From: Trebouxia sp. TZW2008
Taxonomy: Eukaryota > Chlorophyta > Trebouxiophyceae > Trebouxiales > Trebouxiaceae
Direction: 5' to 3'
NCBI GenBank assembly: GCA_002118135.1
Contig: BDIU01000009.1
Span: forward strand, 1 to 64,000
DNA length: 64,000 nt
Of the stretch, positions 48,401-61,234 are shown in pieces; within the stretch, counting starts at the first letter, position 1, and every line of letters begins with the position of its first letter. Under the pieces are notes generated by a model. That model searched no databases and had not been told where the DNA came from. It worked only from the letters and a program-made list of their open reading frames with translations. A program made the translations under genes and the position numbers.

Positions 48401-51400
48401 TGTACATATCTTGACCAAGGGGCATCATTGAAGCATGTCATTCAAACACAAGTTGTTATGCACAAGCCACGCATGTGTCAGCAGTCTGTTACCTGCCATT
48501 GTATTTTGGCTACATTGTGTCATGCTCGTCGCTTGTGTGCTGCAGGACTTGTGTGCATGCAGCACTAAGCAAATGAGGTGCATCTGCAATATCACCTGCT
48601 TGTTTTTGCAGGGGTATGCTGCCAATGGCTGCATGGCAAATATCATCATCTGCAACATCTGCAGTGTCAGAGACACCAGCCCCAGTCGCTTTCACAAGGG
48701 TCGCAGCAGCAGATCAGCGCCAAGTCCAGACTGTCATTTCCCGTATGAACGTCACAAGAGCAGGCAGCTTGCAGCAAGCAGCATCAGCGGAGGTCGGCCC
48801 TGTGAATTTGGGGCCCAGCAGTGCTTGGCCTGCAAGCTATCAAGTGAGTGCTGCCACAGCCCACATATTGTTCAGATGCTAAGCTTTCGAAGCACACTTG
48901 CAATATGCATCCATGTTCCAAGTCTCTGCTTGCTTGCCATGCTACAAATTGACTGCCATGACCGGCATGCTGCTGAGGTGCAGCTGTCCCAGCACAGACG
49001 TATTTGCTTGTGTGTAAACCTGTCAGGGTCGCAGAAGCTTACCATCAAGCATGTCAATGTTGATGATGATCATGATGTTCATGTTGAAGCACACATGTAC
49101 TAGGCATTCATCTGTCATGTCCCTGCTTATTTGCCTTGCTTCAGAGGTTTCAACAATTGTGTTATGGGTTTCAACCATCATAAATACATTTATGTCTGTG
49201 GCCTCACTGAAACCCTGTACGCAGGCGCAGCTTCTGTTGCAGCAGCCACAGCTGACCAGCACTACTGCAGCACTAGTCCTAGATTTGTACCAGTTGCCAC
49301 AAGCCAAGACTGCCAAGTCAGACTTGCGCACATCAGCTGTTGCAAAACTAGCACGCGTCAGAAGCTCAAAGTCCTCTGGCAGCCCTGTACCCGATGCAGC
49401 AAATGTAGCTCTCCCAACAGCTGCTCAGAGCAAAGCAGCCTCCAGCATGCGAAGCGTCAGCAGTGCAAGCAGTAGCAACAGTGGCAGCAGCCGCAGCAGC
49501 CAGGGTGAAGAAGAAAAGTCAGTCAGGTCTGAACCCAGGGACGGCGCTGACGCACAGGCGGACGCAGGGTCAGACGCTGTTAGCAATGCAGTAGTCAGCC
49601 AGGGAGAGCCTCTACAGCATCTGGGCAGAGTGGTGTTTCCTTTGCGGCATCTGTCAAGGGACACAACAGGCCTTGTGACTGAGCTGGAGGGGGAGTTTGT
49701 TGGGGTCCCCTCAGGGGTAGAGGGATGGTTGCCAGAGGGTTCGCGAGTTGTGGTCGAGGTGCAAAGCTGGGATGCAGCGACTTTTGCGGCTGAGCATGGC
49801 AGCGCTGAACAGCATCCTGATCTGTCACCAGGTGAGTGATCTCCTACGTGCTGCACTTATACTCATGACAACGCTTCCTCAATTAGTTCCTGTTGTCATG
49901 TGTCCAAGATTGTGACAACTTGGTGCAAATACACAGCACGTCATCACCACAGTCTGCTGAGCAGGCGTTCACTGGCTTCCCCGCCCTGAAGCTGATCCAG
50001 TATTGGACGCTGTGAATGTTGCTTGTCATTCATGTTGTCAGACTGTATCAAAACGCTCTTTTTCAAGTTCGTCTTCTTCTTTGTGCAGATGCCCAGCTGG
50101 CTCTCAGCCTACTTGCCAGCTCGGCATACACCAGCCAATTTGGTGTCCTCAAGGTTAGCCTGGCCTATAAACACCTTGTTCTGCTTGCAGGCAATCAGCT
50201 GGATCTGAGCCTGCTTGCCAGCCCAGCATACTCCACCCACTTGGTCACAGTCCTTGCTGAAGACCTGATTGGCAAGCAGACAGCCTTGGACAGGTTGCAG
50301 AGGGCTGTTCTGAAGGCAGAGGGCAGTCTGCAGCTGGAACTGTGCCGTGCACAAGATGCAGAGAAGAGGAGCAACTGTCTGGCTGCCGACCTGTCTCAGC
50401 TCAGGAAGCTGCTGCATGAGGAGAGGTCTTCAAGCAAGGTGTGCAACATCACATGTCATTTGGCATAGTCCGTGCTGTTGTATATAGTTGCAGTGCATTG
50501 AGAGCAAAGCGCTGACTTTGTCAGCACAGAGATGTGGAGAACAGGAGCTATGAACTGGCAGCTGACCTGTCTGAGGTGAGGAAGCTACTGCATGAGGAGA
50601 GGTTTCCAAGCAAGGTGTGCATCATCACACACCATTTGGCATAGTCCATGCTGTTGTATATAGCTGCAGTGCATTGAGCGCAAAGCGCTGACCTTGTCAG
50701 CACAGAGATGTGGAGAAGAGGAGCTATGAATTGGCAGCTGACCTGTCTCAGCTCAGGAAGCTGCTGCATGAGGAGAGGTCTTCAAGCAAGGTGTGCAACA
50801 TCACACACCATTTGGCATAGTCCATGCTGCTGTATGCACCTGCAGTGCATGGAGAGCAAAGCGCTGACCTTGTCGGCACAAAGTCAGCAGTGATCCTACA
50901 CAGCTCTGTTTCTCCACCCGCTCAACAATAACCCTATTTATGCAGTCTGTGCTGGGTAGCACCCACAGCATTATATTTGCAAGTGTACATATCATACAAT
51001 ATATATAGAGGTAGCATTGCCTGGTGGTGCCAAACTGAACATGTATTTACACCAGCCATTATTTCATATTGCTTTTGAAATTGCAATGTTGTAACGGGTA
51101 CTTTGCCGTCCCTCCATATGCTATGATGTTTTTGCAGGCTGCTCTGAATGTGAAGGGCTGGGATAGGCTTCCAAGGGACGAGATTGTGACGCGCGCCTGT
51201 CAAGCGGTGGCAGCAGTGGCGCATGAGAAGAGCCGCAATGCTGAGTTGGTATATCGTTTGCAGCTGACGCACCAGGACGCAATTGAAGCCAAGCAGCTGC
51301 AAGGCAGATTTGCAGAGCTCCAGGTCAGCTGAGCATTTTCCTGAGATCTTTTGGTGGGTTTGGTGACTTGACAGATGTTTCACTTACTGTTTTCATTTGT

Positions 51401-54400
51401 AGTAAGCTGCACGTCTTCCTGCAGCACACAATGCATGGTAATGACATCTGCGTGAGATGGTTTATTGCCTGCAACAGACCCAGGGACGCAATTGAAGCCA
51501 AGCAGCTGCAAGGCAGATTTGTAGAACTGCAGATTGGTGGAATGTGCTGCACACAATGAACTAGATGTTTGCCTTCAAGTTTCGCTGGCAAGCAAAGCTG
51601 AAAATTTGTCACGATGCCATGCTATACTTTCTGCGCAGCATACTTTCCTGTGCATGTTGTACTGGGTCGCTGTTTGAGCCATGTCCTGTGGCAATCCTGT
51701 TGGGTGCCTATAAGGTGGGTGGTTCGGAACATCACTAGTGACAAACAATATCAGTAAAAAATTGCAATACAATTTTGACTCGCAGGAAGCTCATGTGGTG
51801 CAAGGCAGATTAGTCAGAAAGCTTGAAGGGCAGATCACGGAGTCAGGCCAGACCCTAGAGACTGTGAAGTCTCAAGAGAAGGTCATTGCCAAGCTTGAGG
51901 GATTGCTTAAACAGGCAACCCAGGAACGCAGGGCAGCAATGGCCACAGCTGAGAATCTGAAGCACCAGGTGGACAGCGGCAACAGCCGCTCTGAAACCAT
52001 TTCAGCTCAGGTGCGCTGTCTGAAAGTGCTGCATGTGTAACAACGCTGTCACTGCCTAAGTTGTCTGCTGCCCATAATAGTGCATACATTTGCTCATGAT
52101 TATTGCTGCATTTATCACTGCACAGGCAACAGTTGTCAAGGCACAGATCATCAGATGCCGTGTCATTCTTGCCTTGCAACAGCGACTTCATTCTCAGGTT
52201 GCAGACAGCCTCAGCTTTCACGCAGCTCACCAAGTCAGGTGATGTAGTAAGTAAGTAAGTAAGCAGTAAGCGTACATTCATTTGCATTTGATTTTGCAGT
52301 CCTGCACTGATAGATTCCCTCACGTATGCACAGCAATTTGCAGCAACCCCACTTTGAGCAATTGAAGTCAAGGCATTGGAGCTTTAGCCCAGGCTATTGC
52401 TGCTGCTGCTGCTTGACTTTTTCGCTTGAGCATTGCACCTCAAGTTATGTTTGGTAAACTTACTAGTTCAGCAAGCTAAACCAGATCTATGTAACACAAT
52501 CTCTTTTGCCATGCAGGTGGCAATGCTGCAAGAGGAGAATGCAAGGCTGAAAGCTTTCAACAAATATGAGGAGATAGAGCGGGTGCAAAGATTGGCAGCT
52601 GAAGAGACAGAGAATGTGCGCAAGCTGTTGAGTGGTGAGGCAGATGCAGCCCGTACCAAAGCTGCAGCAGACATAGACGCTGTGCGGACAGCTGCTGCTG
52701 CTGATGTCGATACCATCAGGTACGACTGCCACAGTCAGCGCTTCTGCTGTGATGCTAACAACAGCTGCGTCGTCACATGATGCAGCCCGTTCCAAAGTGA
52801 CAGCTGATGGAGACACAATGCAAACAGCTGCTGCTGCTGCTGCTGACAGGGAAACCACCAGGTATGATCACAGCAGAAAACATGCTTTATCTGTAGCAAA
52901 GCTGCTGTTGATGTTGTTCATCAGATATGGCTGCAACAAAGAAGCAGAAGTACTTACATGCTTGTGACAGCCAGGCAGCCTCATTGCATGTGCCACACAG
53001 TGGCAATGACTGTACACTCAGCAGATTCAGCAACAGCTGTGATGCAATGTGGTACTGCCTGCACTTTGTCTGCAGCTAGTGCGAGGCTGTTTATGCAGCT
53101 GCTGCTCTTGCCGAAGGCATGTATGGCAAGCCTATGGAGACCAAGCTTGAGTCAACTTACAGGCTGACGTGCCTTGAAGCAACCTTATTTCCCAATACAG
53201 TGACAATTTGTTCATAGGCCTCTTGATGCTTTATTTCGATGTAGATCGAGCAGCCCTTTTTTGGGATTCGGTGTCTTTGGCAGAAGAATGTCCAAAGACG
53301 TCACCCAATGCTGAAGTCTTTTTTGGGCTTGTGACCCAACAAAGGTAACAACCCACAATGTGAGATTTTCAGCACGTTGCAATACACTTGCAGGCAGAAG
53401 GCAGCAGCTGATGTAGAAGCTGTGCGTACCCAGACCACAGCCACGCTTGATCAGCTCAGAGCTCAGCTCTCAGCTGAGCTAGACTCAACCCGCAATGCAA
53501 AGTTCGCGGAGCTAGAGCGTTTGCAAGGGGACAAGAATGCTGAAATTGAGGTTCTGAGGGCTCGACAGGCTGAAGAAGTACAGATCTTGAGGAAGCAAAT
53601 GTCAGCTGATGCAGACGCAGCGAATAATGCAGTGCAGCAGCAGCAAGCTGAGTGCGAGCAGCAAGTGCAGCATGTCAACAGCGAGTGCGATGCGCTGAGG
53701 GATCAGCTCCAGGATGCTAAAGAGCGTGAGGACAATGCCAGGAAGTAAGTCACCCATCACAAGATTGCAAAAGAGGTCTGCATGCTTCAATCAGCTAGTA
53801 TGTCCATCTGGCTCATGCACTGTACGTGCCTGCAGCATTGCTCAGGAGTGTGGATTGTGACATGTACCATCTTGCCTTAAGCAAATTGTGTGCTGCATCT
53901 ATGCTCTGTAGTATGCCATGCTACTCATCGCATTTGCCGTGCAGTTCGCCATATGCAGTTGACATGCGAACAGACAGGAGCAGGAGCTCTAGATGCCATA
54001 CCAGCCAATCAGGCTGCCTGCATGTGCTATGACAGGCATCATTGTGAGCCAAGATCAAATACCACCCTTTCTAACTGAAACCTTGCGTGCAGTCTGAGCT
54101 CAGCAAGGTGTGCGCTGCAGCAACACTGAGGAATCTAAGTCAGCATAGCAATGATTTGTTGTCACAAATTCTGGCACAAGTGCTAGTTGTATGGGCCATC
54201 TACCATGACAGGCATCATTTTGGCTCAAGCATGATGTGTGTTGCAGCAACGCTGAGAAGTATGAGTCAGAGCAGCTGTCAGCCAGTATGAGGGCAGAAGC
54301 TTCTGCCATTACAGCTCAACATCAGCTCACTGATGTGACCAGACAAACTGAATGTGCTGAAGCCAGCCAATTGAACTGAATCTGTCTGATCCTTGTGTAT

Positions 54401-56234
54401 GTATGCAGCAACGCCGAGGAGTATGAGTCAGAGCGGCTGTCAGCCAGCATGAGGGCGGAGAGGGCAGAAGCTTCTGCCATTGCAGCCCAGCATGAGCTCA
54501 TTGACGTCACTAAGAGGCAAGTGCTTTGCAGCTCAGCATAAGTTTATTGATGTGACCAACGTACTGCGTCTTACTTTACTTTTCAAGTCCAGGATTGCAC
54601 CTGAGCTCGCCCGTGTGTGTCGCTTAAAATGCGTGTTCAGAACACACAGGTCATGAAGGCATAGTAAGAAGTACGCTTGCAGAACTGGTGTGACTTTGAT
54701 TCAAGCTAGGTGTGTAGCTAGAGTGCAGCGCAAAGTGCAGACAAGTGTCACTGCAAAATCATTTGATAAGTGTTTAGTAGCAAAACGCTCAAGCTGCTCT
54801 GCGCACAGAACCTCTTGTTTTTGTAGCTTTATGCGTCTGCTGCTGCCAGTAGTGTTGCATCTGCTCTGACGGCTTGCAGGTATGCTCGTGTGATAGCCAT
54901 CCTGAAGACACATTTTTGCTGAGAAAGATCGTCATTGATTACGTCCTTGCTGGTGAATTTCTGGAACCCTGCTGGGTGCACAAAAGCATTGAGCCACCCA
55001 CAAACAAGTCTGTTCAAAGCTTTTTTGTGCTATGTTTTGATCTTCATAATGCTTATCATGGTGCAGCTGATGGTGAATGATGCTGATGATATTTGTCTGC
55101 AGGTATGCTCGTGAGATTGCCATGCTGAAGACACGCTTGGCTGAGAAAGACGCTCAGCTCATGGGTGGCTTCGGAGCCCTGTCAAACATGCAGCTGGGGC
55201 CTTCTTGGGGTGCCCTTGGGGGTCTGCCAGACCCAGAGGCACTCTCAGCCTCAATGCCCAATGGTATCACAACCCACTTCCAGCACCATCCCTCCCAATC
55301 CCATACTACAGCTTGGGGGGTCAGGGGGGGTCAGCAAACGGCGCCTGCTCCTTCGTCTTGGGGAGTCAGGGGGGTCCAACGCACTGCCCCTACCTCCTCA
55401 TCTCAGGGCTCTGCTGGTCTAGGGCACCTTGCAGTGTCTCAGCAGCTTCCTGCTCTGAAGCAGAATGCGCGTCCCGAGCTGGCACTACCTGACTTAGCAT
55501 CTAAATGGAGATCAACAGACACACAGGAGGAGGTACAGTCAGGGTCCACAAATAGGCCACCCTCACAGCCTGGCTATGGGTCATTAGCTCAGCAGCTGCC
55601 AAGGGTTTCGTCAGGCAGCCCTGACAGCAAGCCTAAACAGGCAAGAGCAGCATTACTGCCTTTGGCTGCAGACCAGTTGCAAGCTGTCCAGTCACCTTCT
55701 CAGGCAGCTCGCAGATTGAGTAAAGAGCCCTTGCCTTTTGTTGAGTTTACATCAGCAGATGCAGCCCCATCAGTGCAAACCAATGCTGCGGCTACTGCAC
55801 CAGCTTCTGCTGGTCTGCAAGAAGCTTCTACAGCAGTCGCCAGTGAAAAGCAAGAGTCAGCACCTTTGCAGCCCAATGAGTCACTGGAGGCAAGTGGCTC
55901 AGAGCCGGAGTCGAGTGCGGGATCATACACCGAGTCTGAGTCAGAAGCATCAGCAGCAAGCACGTCCAGAATCCTGCCAGAAAGCACGATGCAACAAGCA
56001 GCAGGTTTTGACAGCGCAAAAGTCCAGTCTCTGAATGTGCAGCAGAAACAAGACAGCTTTGCAAGGTCTGCCAACAGTGTCAGGTCCAGTAGGTCAGCTC
56101 AGTCATCACAAGCATCAGCTGTCAGCGTCAAGTCGGGTCAAAACAAATTGTCAGGGATTCCATCGCAGCCAGTTCTGGTTCCTGAGAAATCTGATGTGCC
56201 AAAGAAGAAATGGCGCATGTTTGGGAAGCAGTAG
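45459..56234 (+). CDS. NT-C2 domain long coiled-coil protein (EEIG1/EHBP1 N-terminal type)
   Basis: Eleven later exons are phase-consistent: 46817-46995, 47595-47864, 48102-48314, 48612-48843, 49225-49831, 50191-50438, 51138-51323, 51786-52010, 52517-52719, 53394-53744, 54409-54516, and final 55103-56234. Earlier exons (about 46290-46380, ALVAEATMQLNG; about 46530-46620, VRVPITLSLQPLQ) resemble the end of an NT-C2 membrane-binding domain. The start near 45459 is a guess. A Ser-rich linker (exon at 49225) is followed by coiled coils: LQRAVLKAEGSLQLELC, KLEGLLKQATQERRAA, LQEENARLKAFNKYEEIER, ELERLQGDKNAEIEVLRARQ, NAEEYESERLSASMRAE, YAREIAMLKTRLAEKDAQL. The tail is Ser/Gln-rich and ends KKKWRMFGKQ. 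Likely a cytoskeletal or membrane-linked scaffold. Many introns hold echoes of neighbouring exons. The last intron has a GC donor (AAGAG|GCAAGT at 54517). Confidence 0.75.
50086..50160 (+). repeat. Upstream echo of the coiled-coil gene exon at 50191
   Basis: TGTGCAG then ATGCCCAGCTGGCTCTCAGC (AQLALSLLASSAY) mirrors the intact exon start at 50191 (NQLDLSLLASPAY). It lies about 100 bp upstream, acceptor included. Confidence 0.75.
50515..50796 (+). repeat. Two downstream echoes of the exon ending at 50438
   Basis: The end of the intact exon (LAADLSQLRKLLHEERSSSK and donor CAAG|GTGTGC) recurs with donors at 50615 and 50791, spaced 176 bp. The intron text after each donor (AACATCACA...CATTTGGCATAGTCC) is repeated as well. 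The first copy reads LAADLSEVRKLLHEERFPSK, the second LAADLSQLRKLLHEERSSSK. Upstream ends show CAGCACAGAGATGTGGAGAA. Confidence 0.85.
51478..51535 (+). repeat. Downstream echo of the exon ending at 51323
   Basis: DAIEAKQLQGRFVELQ at 51485-51532 copies DAIEAKQLQGRFAELQ at the end of the intact exon. The donor GT has become AT. Confidence 0.8.
52740..52865 (+). repeat. Downstream echo of the exon ending at 52719
   Basis: GATGCAGCCCGTTCCAAAG...ACAGCTGCTGCTGCTGCT...ACCACCAG then GTATGA copies the end of the intact exon (DAARTKAAADIDAVRTAAA...DTI and its GTACGA donor). It starts about 130 bp downstream. Confidence 0.75.
54100..54350 (+). repeat. Upstream echoes of the exon at 54409
   Basis: The exon start AACGCCGAGGAGTATGAGTCAG is preceded by a copy at about 54247-54345 (AACGCTGAGAAGTATGAGTC...GCAGAAGCTTCTGCCATTAC...), including a TTGCAG acceptor. 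A shorter copy lies at about 54119 (CAACACTGAGGAATCTAAGTCAG). The nearer copy has lost nine bases encoding three residues (RAE) and soon departs. Confidence 0.8.
54868..54935 (+). repeat. Upstream echo of the last coiled-coil-gene exon
   Basis: GCTTGCAG then GTATGCTCGTGTGATAGCC...CTGAAGACACATTTTTGCTGAGAAAG copies the start of the exon at 55103 (YAREIAMLKTRLAEK). It lies about 223 bp upstream and has an in-frame stop. Confidence 0.85.
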
Positions 56235-57086
56235 TAGATGTAGCCATGCTATAGAAGCAACGTCTCATCAGCTCACTAACAGAAATATACAGCTGACGCT
56301 TGGAGTTATCGCGCGTGCAACATGATGTTGTTTTCATGTTGGAGCTGCAATTTGATTTTATCTTTGTGTGCTTTTGTTTCCTGTGGGTCCATCTAGCCTT
56401 GTATTTTGCAGGATGATTCGAGCCACTGATGTTCTGCGACCTTGTCTTGCAATTGCATATCGATTTGTGACAAATTTAACACGCAACTGCTATTACATGC
56501 CGTAATCACAAGTAAACTTTACTTTGAAAGATTCTGAAGCGTCAGTCAATTGTCACCTGATTCAGCATGCGTCCAGCCTGAGCGTCCTGATTTGGACTGC
56601 TATGCAAACGGATCAGTAGCGGGACCTGTTTGATCTGACTGCAGCTGTTGGTCAACTCAGCTCATGAGCACACTGGTGCAAATTTGTTTTGCACATAATT
56701 GAAATCGAATAGCTGACAGATGCTTTTACCTCATGAACCACAAAACTTCAACGGCAGAGTCGCTTTGGGAATCACTGGTGTGAACCTTGTGCTGTGGTAC
56801 CAGGTTTACAAAGGTCACAATTGTTGCATCAGCGTCTGCACAGATCGAATGCTACATATGGCAAGGCTAGCTACACTACTTGTCTTCTTTGCAACCACTC
56901 ACCCAAAAAGATTGGGGTCATGCATGGTTGTCTGTGACATCACATGTCATGTCAGTAAAGCAATATGAAGCAGCACCAACAAACGCTAATGACAGGCTTT
57001 GCACAATTTGCTGACACAGATACCTTTCTGAGCATTTGGTTCAGGCAGTCGCACAAGTGCAGTGATATCACGTCACTGGAAACAGA

Positions 57087-60000
57087 TCATCGTGCAGTAA
57101 TTGTGAAAGACTGAACAGGAGAGACAGCTGCTGCTGCTGCAACACTCGGAGACTCCTGCCTGACTGGGAAAGGTACATGTCTGCCCAAGTCAGTTCCATC
57201 AGTGATGCACTGCAGATAAGACTGCACTTGCCGCCAACTATATTGAGACGATTCCTCAGCACTCATGAGGTCTGCTGGTGTTGCTGCATGCCTCACTTTG
57301 GCGAGATACTCCAGCATGTGGAAGCCAAACATGTAAGGGTACGCATTGATCATCCCAACTGCCAGCTGCTTGATTGTGTGGACCTACAAGACACGTGTTG
57401 TCAGTCACGAAAACTTTGTAGTTTCTTGACAGGACAAACACAAATCAGCCCAGGAAATTTTCATGGCCCAATAGCTGCTATGCATGTATGCATATCATAC
57501 GCATGCAACTTGACAGCATGCATGCATGTTTCACACTTCTTGACTGCACAAACAAGCACAGTTGATAGAGTTTACTTGCAGAACAGACTTGCACAGCATG
57601 GCCAACAAGACCAAGGCATTTTCAGGTAGTCAACGCTCAGATGAGTGGTATGATTCATGCAACAATCACCCCGAGATCAGAATATATCACTATGGTTGAT
57701 TTCATTGTATCATTGTTGGTGCTCAATTGCAAATGGCCATGTCCGCAAAGAAAGGTCCTTACCCCGAAATACAGTGCGACTGCCAACTGAAGGTGCGTAT
57801 CAAACTCTTCTGTAACCAAGGACTGCATTGCATCTGCATGCCTGCTGAACTCAGGCAGGCTACTGCCGCTGTCAGCAATGTTATCCAGCATAGCCTTACG
57901 CTTGCGGTCCAGGCGTCCACAGTTGCTCCAGAACAGCTGCCGAAGTGCGAGCAGGTCCTCAATCTGGGCATCAGTGTAGCGCAGTGCTTCCTGAAGCACC
58001 ATGCAATAAGCAACAGCGTTTTGCAATCTTGACTGAACCCTGCAATGCGCATCAGCGTACTGCAATGCTCCAAAGCAAAAACAAGAATGCTCAAGATTCA
58101 AGCTTGGCGTCAGCATAGCGCAACGCTTTCTGGATCACCATGCGTCAAGCATCTACCGTGAGAGACAGCACTGAGGGTACAATCTTCTAATGCGTGATCT
58201 ATTATTTTGAATTCTGTTGTTGCATCTGCTCATGAGGGCAAGCACGCAACATTGGTCTGTAAATGCGTTGACACATTCACACCAGCTTGTACGGCAGGAT
58301 CCAAGCCAAGTCGAAACGCTGCATTGGTGCAGGAAGTTTCAGACCTGCTGATAAGCAAAACTTTTGTGCAAGGCAAATTATGGGCAAACAGCAATGGTGT
58401 CACGCTCTTGGGAACACCATCAGAAGCTCCTGAACTTGCACTGTCAGGCTTTCAAGCTGTCAAGACTGCAAGCAATTGCCAACAAATGCATGACAACTCA
58501 TGCGCATACCTACCAAAGACTGGTCATCCGCAGGCTGCCTGTCTTGACTGCCAGCACTCGCTTCAACTCCAGAGAAGTGCACTTCATACATGCTTGCTGG
58601 GTTAGTCATGATCTGCCGCAGCATAACACAGCAGGCTTGCGTGCAGGCCTTAGTCATCTGCTGCTCAGCAGCTTCATCTGCCATGTTGCGCTGCCAAGCT
58701 GTCACCCTTTCATACAGTGAATGCATGGACACCTGCATAACAGCCAAACTATAAGAAAAAGAGGAAGAAATGGAGGTGTTTTATTTGAGTGCAGGCCTTA
58801 GTCATCTGCTGCTCAGCAGCTTCATCTGCCATGGTGCGCTGCCAAGCTGTCATATTTCCATACAGTGAATGCATGGACGCCTGCATGCAGTCCACAACCG
58901 CTCACATCCCTCAAGATACATTGTGTGACATGCATTACGCCAGAGTCTGATAATATGAATCACCAAGAGGCAGTGAATATCGTCTACAATATTTGGGCAC
59001 CAGTGTGGAAGATATGCTGAGCAACACTTCAGTGTAGCGATTACTGAAATGGAGAAAAGGGGATTCATTGCAAGTACGATGGCACAGGATTTATGCAGTC
59101 ATCAAGATATCCTGCTGTGATACTGTGACTGAACGTGCCAGAGACTGCTGTTTTTGCAATGAGAGTGGTGCTGCTGCAAGTTCAGATGCTGACGAGACAG
59201 ATTGTGTTCAGTTGACAGATAGACAGATTGTGTTCAGTTGACAGATATGCATTCATCATCAACCTTTTGGGACAATCGCTCCAGTGCTTGCAGAAGTCGG
59301 CACGCTCAGAAATGAGACCCTTTTTAGATTGAGCGCAGAAGCTTTTGCATTCCAAACAGTGGTTCAACAAGCAAAGTCAACACTCGAGTGTCGTACTTTG
59401 TATGTGTGCTTAAAATCTGGAAGGCTCATCGGCTGAATGCCCAATGAGAGCACCTGCTGTCTGTTGATGCCTGGCATTACTTGAACCCCTTCAGGCACAA
59501 GCAGCTGCAAGACCGCCAGCGGAATGGGCAGTGATGTTTGAGTGCAGTTGCTCACCCGCCTAACAACCTGCAGCAACACCATTGCAGTTGAGACTGATGC
59601 AATGCACAAATTTATGAGCTTCAGTTTTGCAGATACAGCAGTAGGAAAGCCAAAAGCTCAGCTGAACATGCCGAGGGAATGGGCAGCGACATTTGAGTGC
59701 AGTTGCTCACACTTTTAACAAGCTGCATCGACAACATCACAGCTGAGGCTGACGCAATGCAGCAAGTCATGCACTGCAGACTGGCAGCACGAAGTTATGA
59801 GCTTTGAACTGGCAGATACAGTTGAGTGCAGTAGCTCATTTGCTGGACAACCTGCAACCGCGTGGTTGCAGCTGAGACTGATGGCATTTGCAAGCTTGTC
59901 AGATGTGTTGTGGCGGATACAGCAGTCGCAAAGCTAAAAGCTCAGCCGGTGCTGATCATACCAAGGGCATGGGCAGTGACGTGAGAGTGCAGTTGCTCAC

Positions 60001-60735
60001 CCGTCTAACAACCTGGCAGTCACCGTTATGGCCAAAACTGATTTTCCAGAAGGCAAAGTGACAATCTCATGATACAGGTACAGCCAGATACAGCAACAGC
60101 AACAGCTGGCATGGCTACCAGGGGAGCTCTGCCCTAATCCTTCATGTGTTTCTTTCTGGTTCTGGCAGGAGACAGGCTAGGATGCCATGTGTGCTGAAAG
60201 GAGCGACCTTCAAGCATGAGCTATTGAGGCCTGACCTGAGCTGTGTTGGCGTGTGCCCTCAGATGATCTATCTCTGCTGTGAGACTGGCCTCCCTGACTT
60301 TCCCCTGCTGCAATTGGCAGCGTGTCTCCTGAAGTTCAGTGGCCAGGGCATTTTTTTGCTCCTGCCAAAAAGCAAACCGTGAATCAGGCGTGTCACATAG
60401 TCCAGAGACACATGAAAGGTTCCAGCATGTAGCTCACTGACCTTTGCCCGATCGCGAAAGCGCTTCTGAACGAGCCTACGGGTGAGCAGTCTACGCTCGG
60501 CACTGCCAGCGGCCCCAGCTGCGGGCTGAGATTCACCCATTGCTTGAGAGTCATCTGCAGCACTGATCTGCTGTGTGACACATGAATCCTGACTCTGCTC
60601 CAATGCCTGACCAGGGCTATCTATAGCATCGTCTGAGGATTGCTCCAGCTCCCAAAGCAGTTGCAACGAGCGGTCCCACTGCAAGTTTGGGCCAGCATCC
60701 AATGCGCAAGCATTCATCGTGTCGCACATCGGCAA
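57087..60735 (-). CDS. bZIP transcription factor
   Basis: DNA-binding factor with an N-terminal bZIP. Exon 1 (60735-60442) ends in the basic region RRLLTRRLVQKRFRDRAK. Exon 2 (60361-60236) continues in phase 0 with a leucine-zipper helix (EQKNALATELQETRCQLQQG, then EASLTAEIDHLRAHANTAQ). Downstream, an exon near 58730-58610 encodes SLYERVTAWQRNMADEAAEQ. Exon 57990-57763 encodes EALRYTDAQIEDLLALRQLF...CGRLDRKRKAML, and the last exon, 57383-57087, TIKQLAVGMINAYPYMFGF. A helical 'LLALRxxF...RLxxxRK' region after a bZIP is common in green-algal bZIP proteins. An exon near 59580-59440 (VVRRVSNCTQTSLPIPLAVLQ) is likely but its borders are unsettled, so the total length is not given. Divergent from the RTA1-like gene, 500 bp apart. 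Confidence 0.8.
58000..58145 (-). repeat. Upstream echoes of bZIP exon 57990-57763
   Basis: Two decayed copies of the exon start (plus-strand GCGCAGTGCTTCCTGAAGCACCATGCA at 57980). One lies at about 58050-58070 (GCGTACTGCAATGCTCCAAA), and a clearer one at 58117-58148 (GCGCAACGCTTTCTGGATCACCATGCG). Confidence 0.6.
58785..58892 (-). repeat. Upstream echo of the bZIP exon near 58730
   Basis: The plus-strand text TGCAGGCCTTAGTCATCTGCTGCTCAGCAGC at 58791, and on through CATACAGTGAATGCATGGACGCCTGCATGCAG, is nearly identical to 58642-58738. On the minus strand this is the acceptor plus SMHSLY...TAWQRTMADEAAEQQMTKAC, after which the copy leaves the exon. Confidence 0.88.
59530..60020 (-). repeat. 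Echo cluster of a bZIP-gene exon, four copies
   Basis: The motif GAGTGCAGTTGCTCAC with neighbours GGCAGTGA upstream and CAACCTG(C/G) downstream occurs at about 59540, 59693, 59824 and 59975, spaced roughly 130-155 bp. On the minus strand each is an acceptor followed by GTTGTTAG(A/G)CGGGTGAGCAA-like text. The 59540 copy has the longest open frame. Confidence 0.75.
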
Positions 60736-61086
60736 TTGCTGCGCAATGGCACAGACAGACTGGCAGTGAGCTCTATCTGTGCAGACGCATGTTTCTGCAT
60801 AGGATAGCTGCTCGCAGCTTCAGCTTGAGCCTTTGTCAAACTTACTAAGATATTAGTAAATTTCGGCCGAAAGCTTGCACATGGGGCGCACATGATACTA
60901 CGCAACTGTCACGTGAGACTACGTGACCATGTCTGACTGCGCTCGCGCAAAGCAGCCATTGTGCGCATGTTCCTATTGTAGATGCAGATAGACTCGCCGA
61001 GAGATGTGCACCATGTTTGCGCGCAGCTTTTCTAAATTTGCGGCGCGATACTGAAGTCGGCGAACCAGTCACCACATAGCTGTGCG

Positions 61087-61096
61087 TATATATATA
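61087..61096 (+). promoter_or_regulatory. TATA-like element upstream of the RTA1-like gene
   Basis: TATATATATA at 61087-61096, about 140 bp before the ATG at 61235, in the short divergent interval shared with the bZIP gene. Placement suits a TATA box with a 5' UTR near 110 nt. Not proven. Confidence 0.4.
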
Positions 61097-61234
61097 CCAC
61101 GACAAAGGCGACATCAGGTGAGTCTGGAAGACGAGCTTCTGGCCACGAACACACTGCATTGCAAGCGCATATGTCTCCAGGTTGTTCCAGTGCAGGTGTA
61201 GGCAAGCGTCCTGGTCATGGTTTGACCGGCTAGG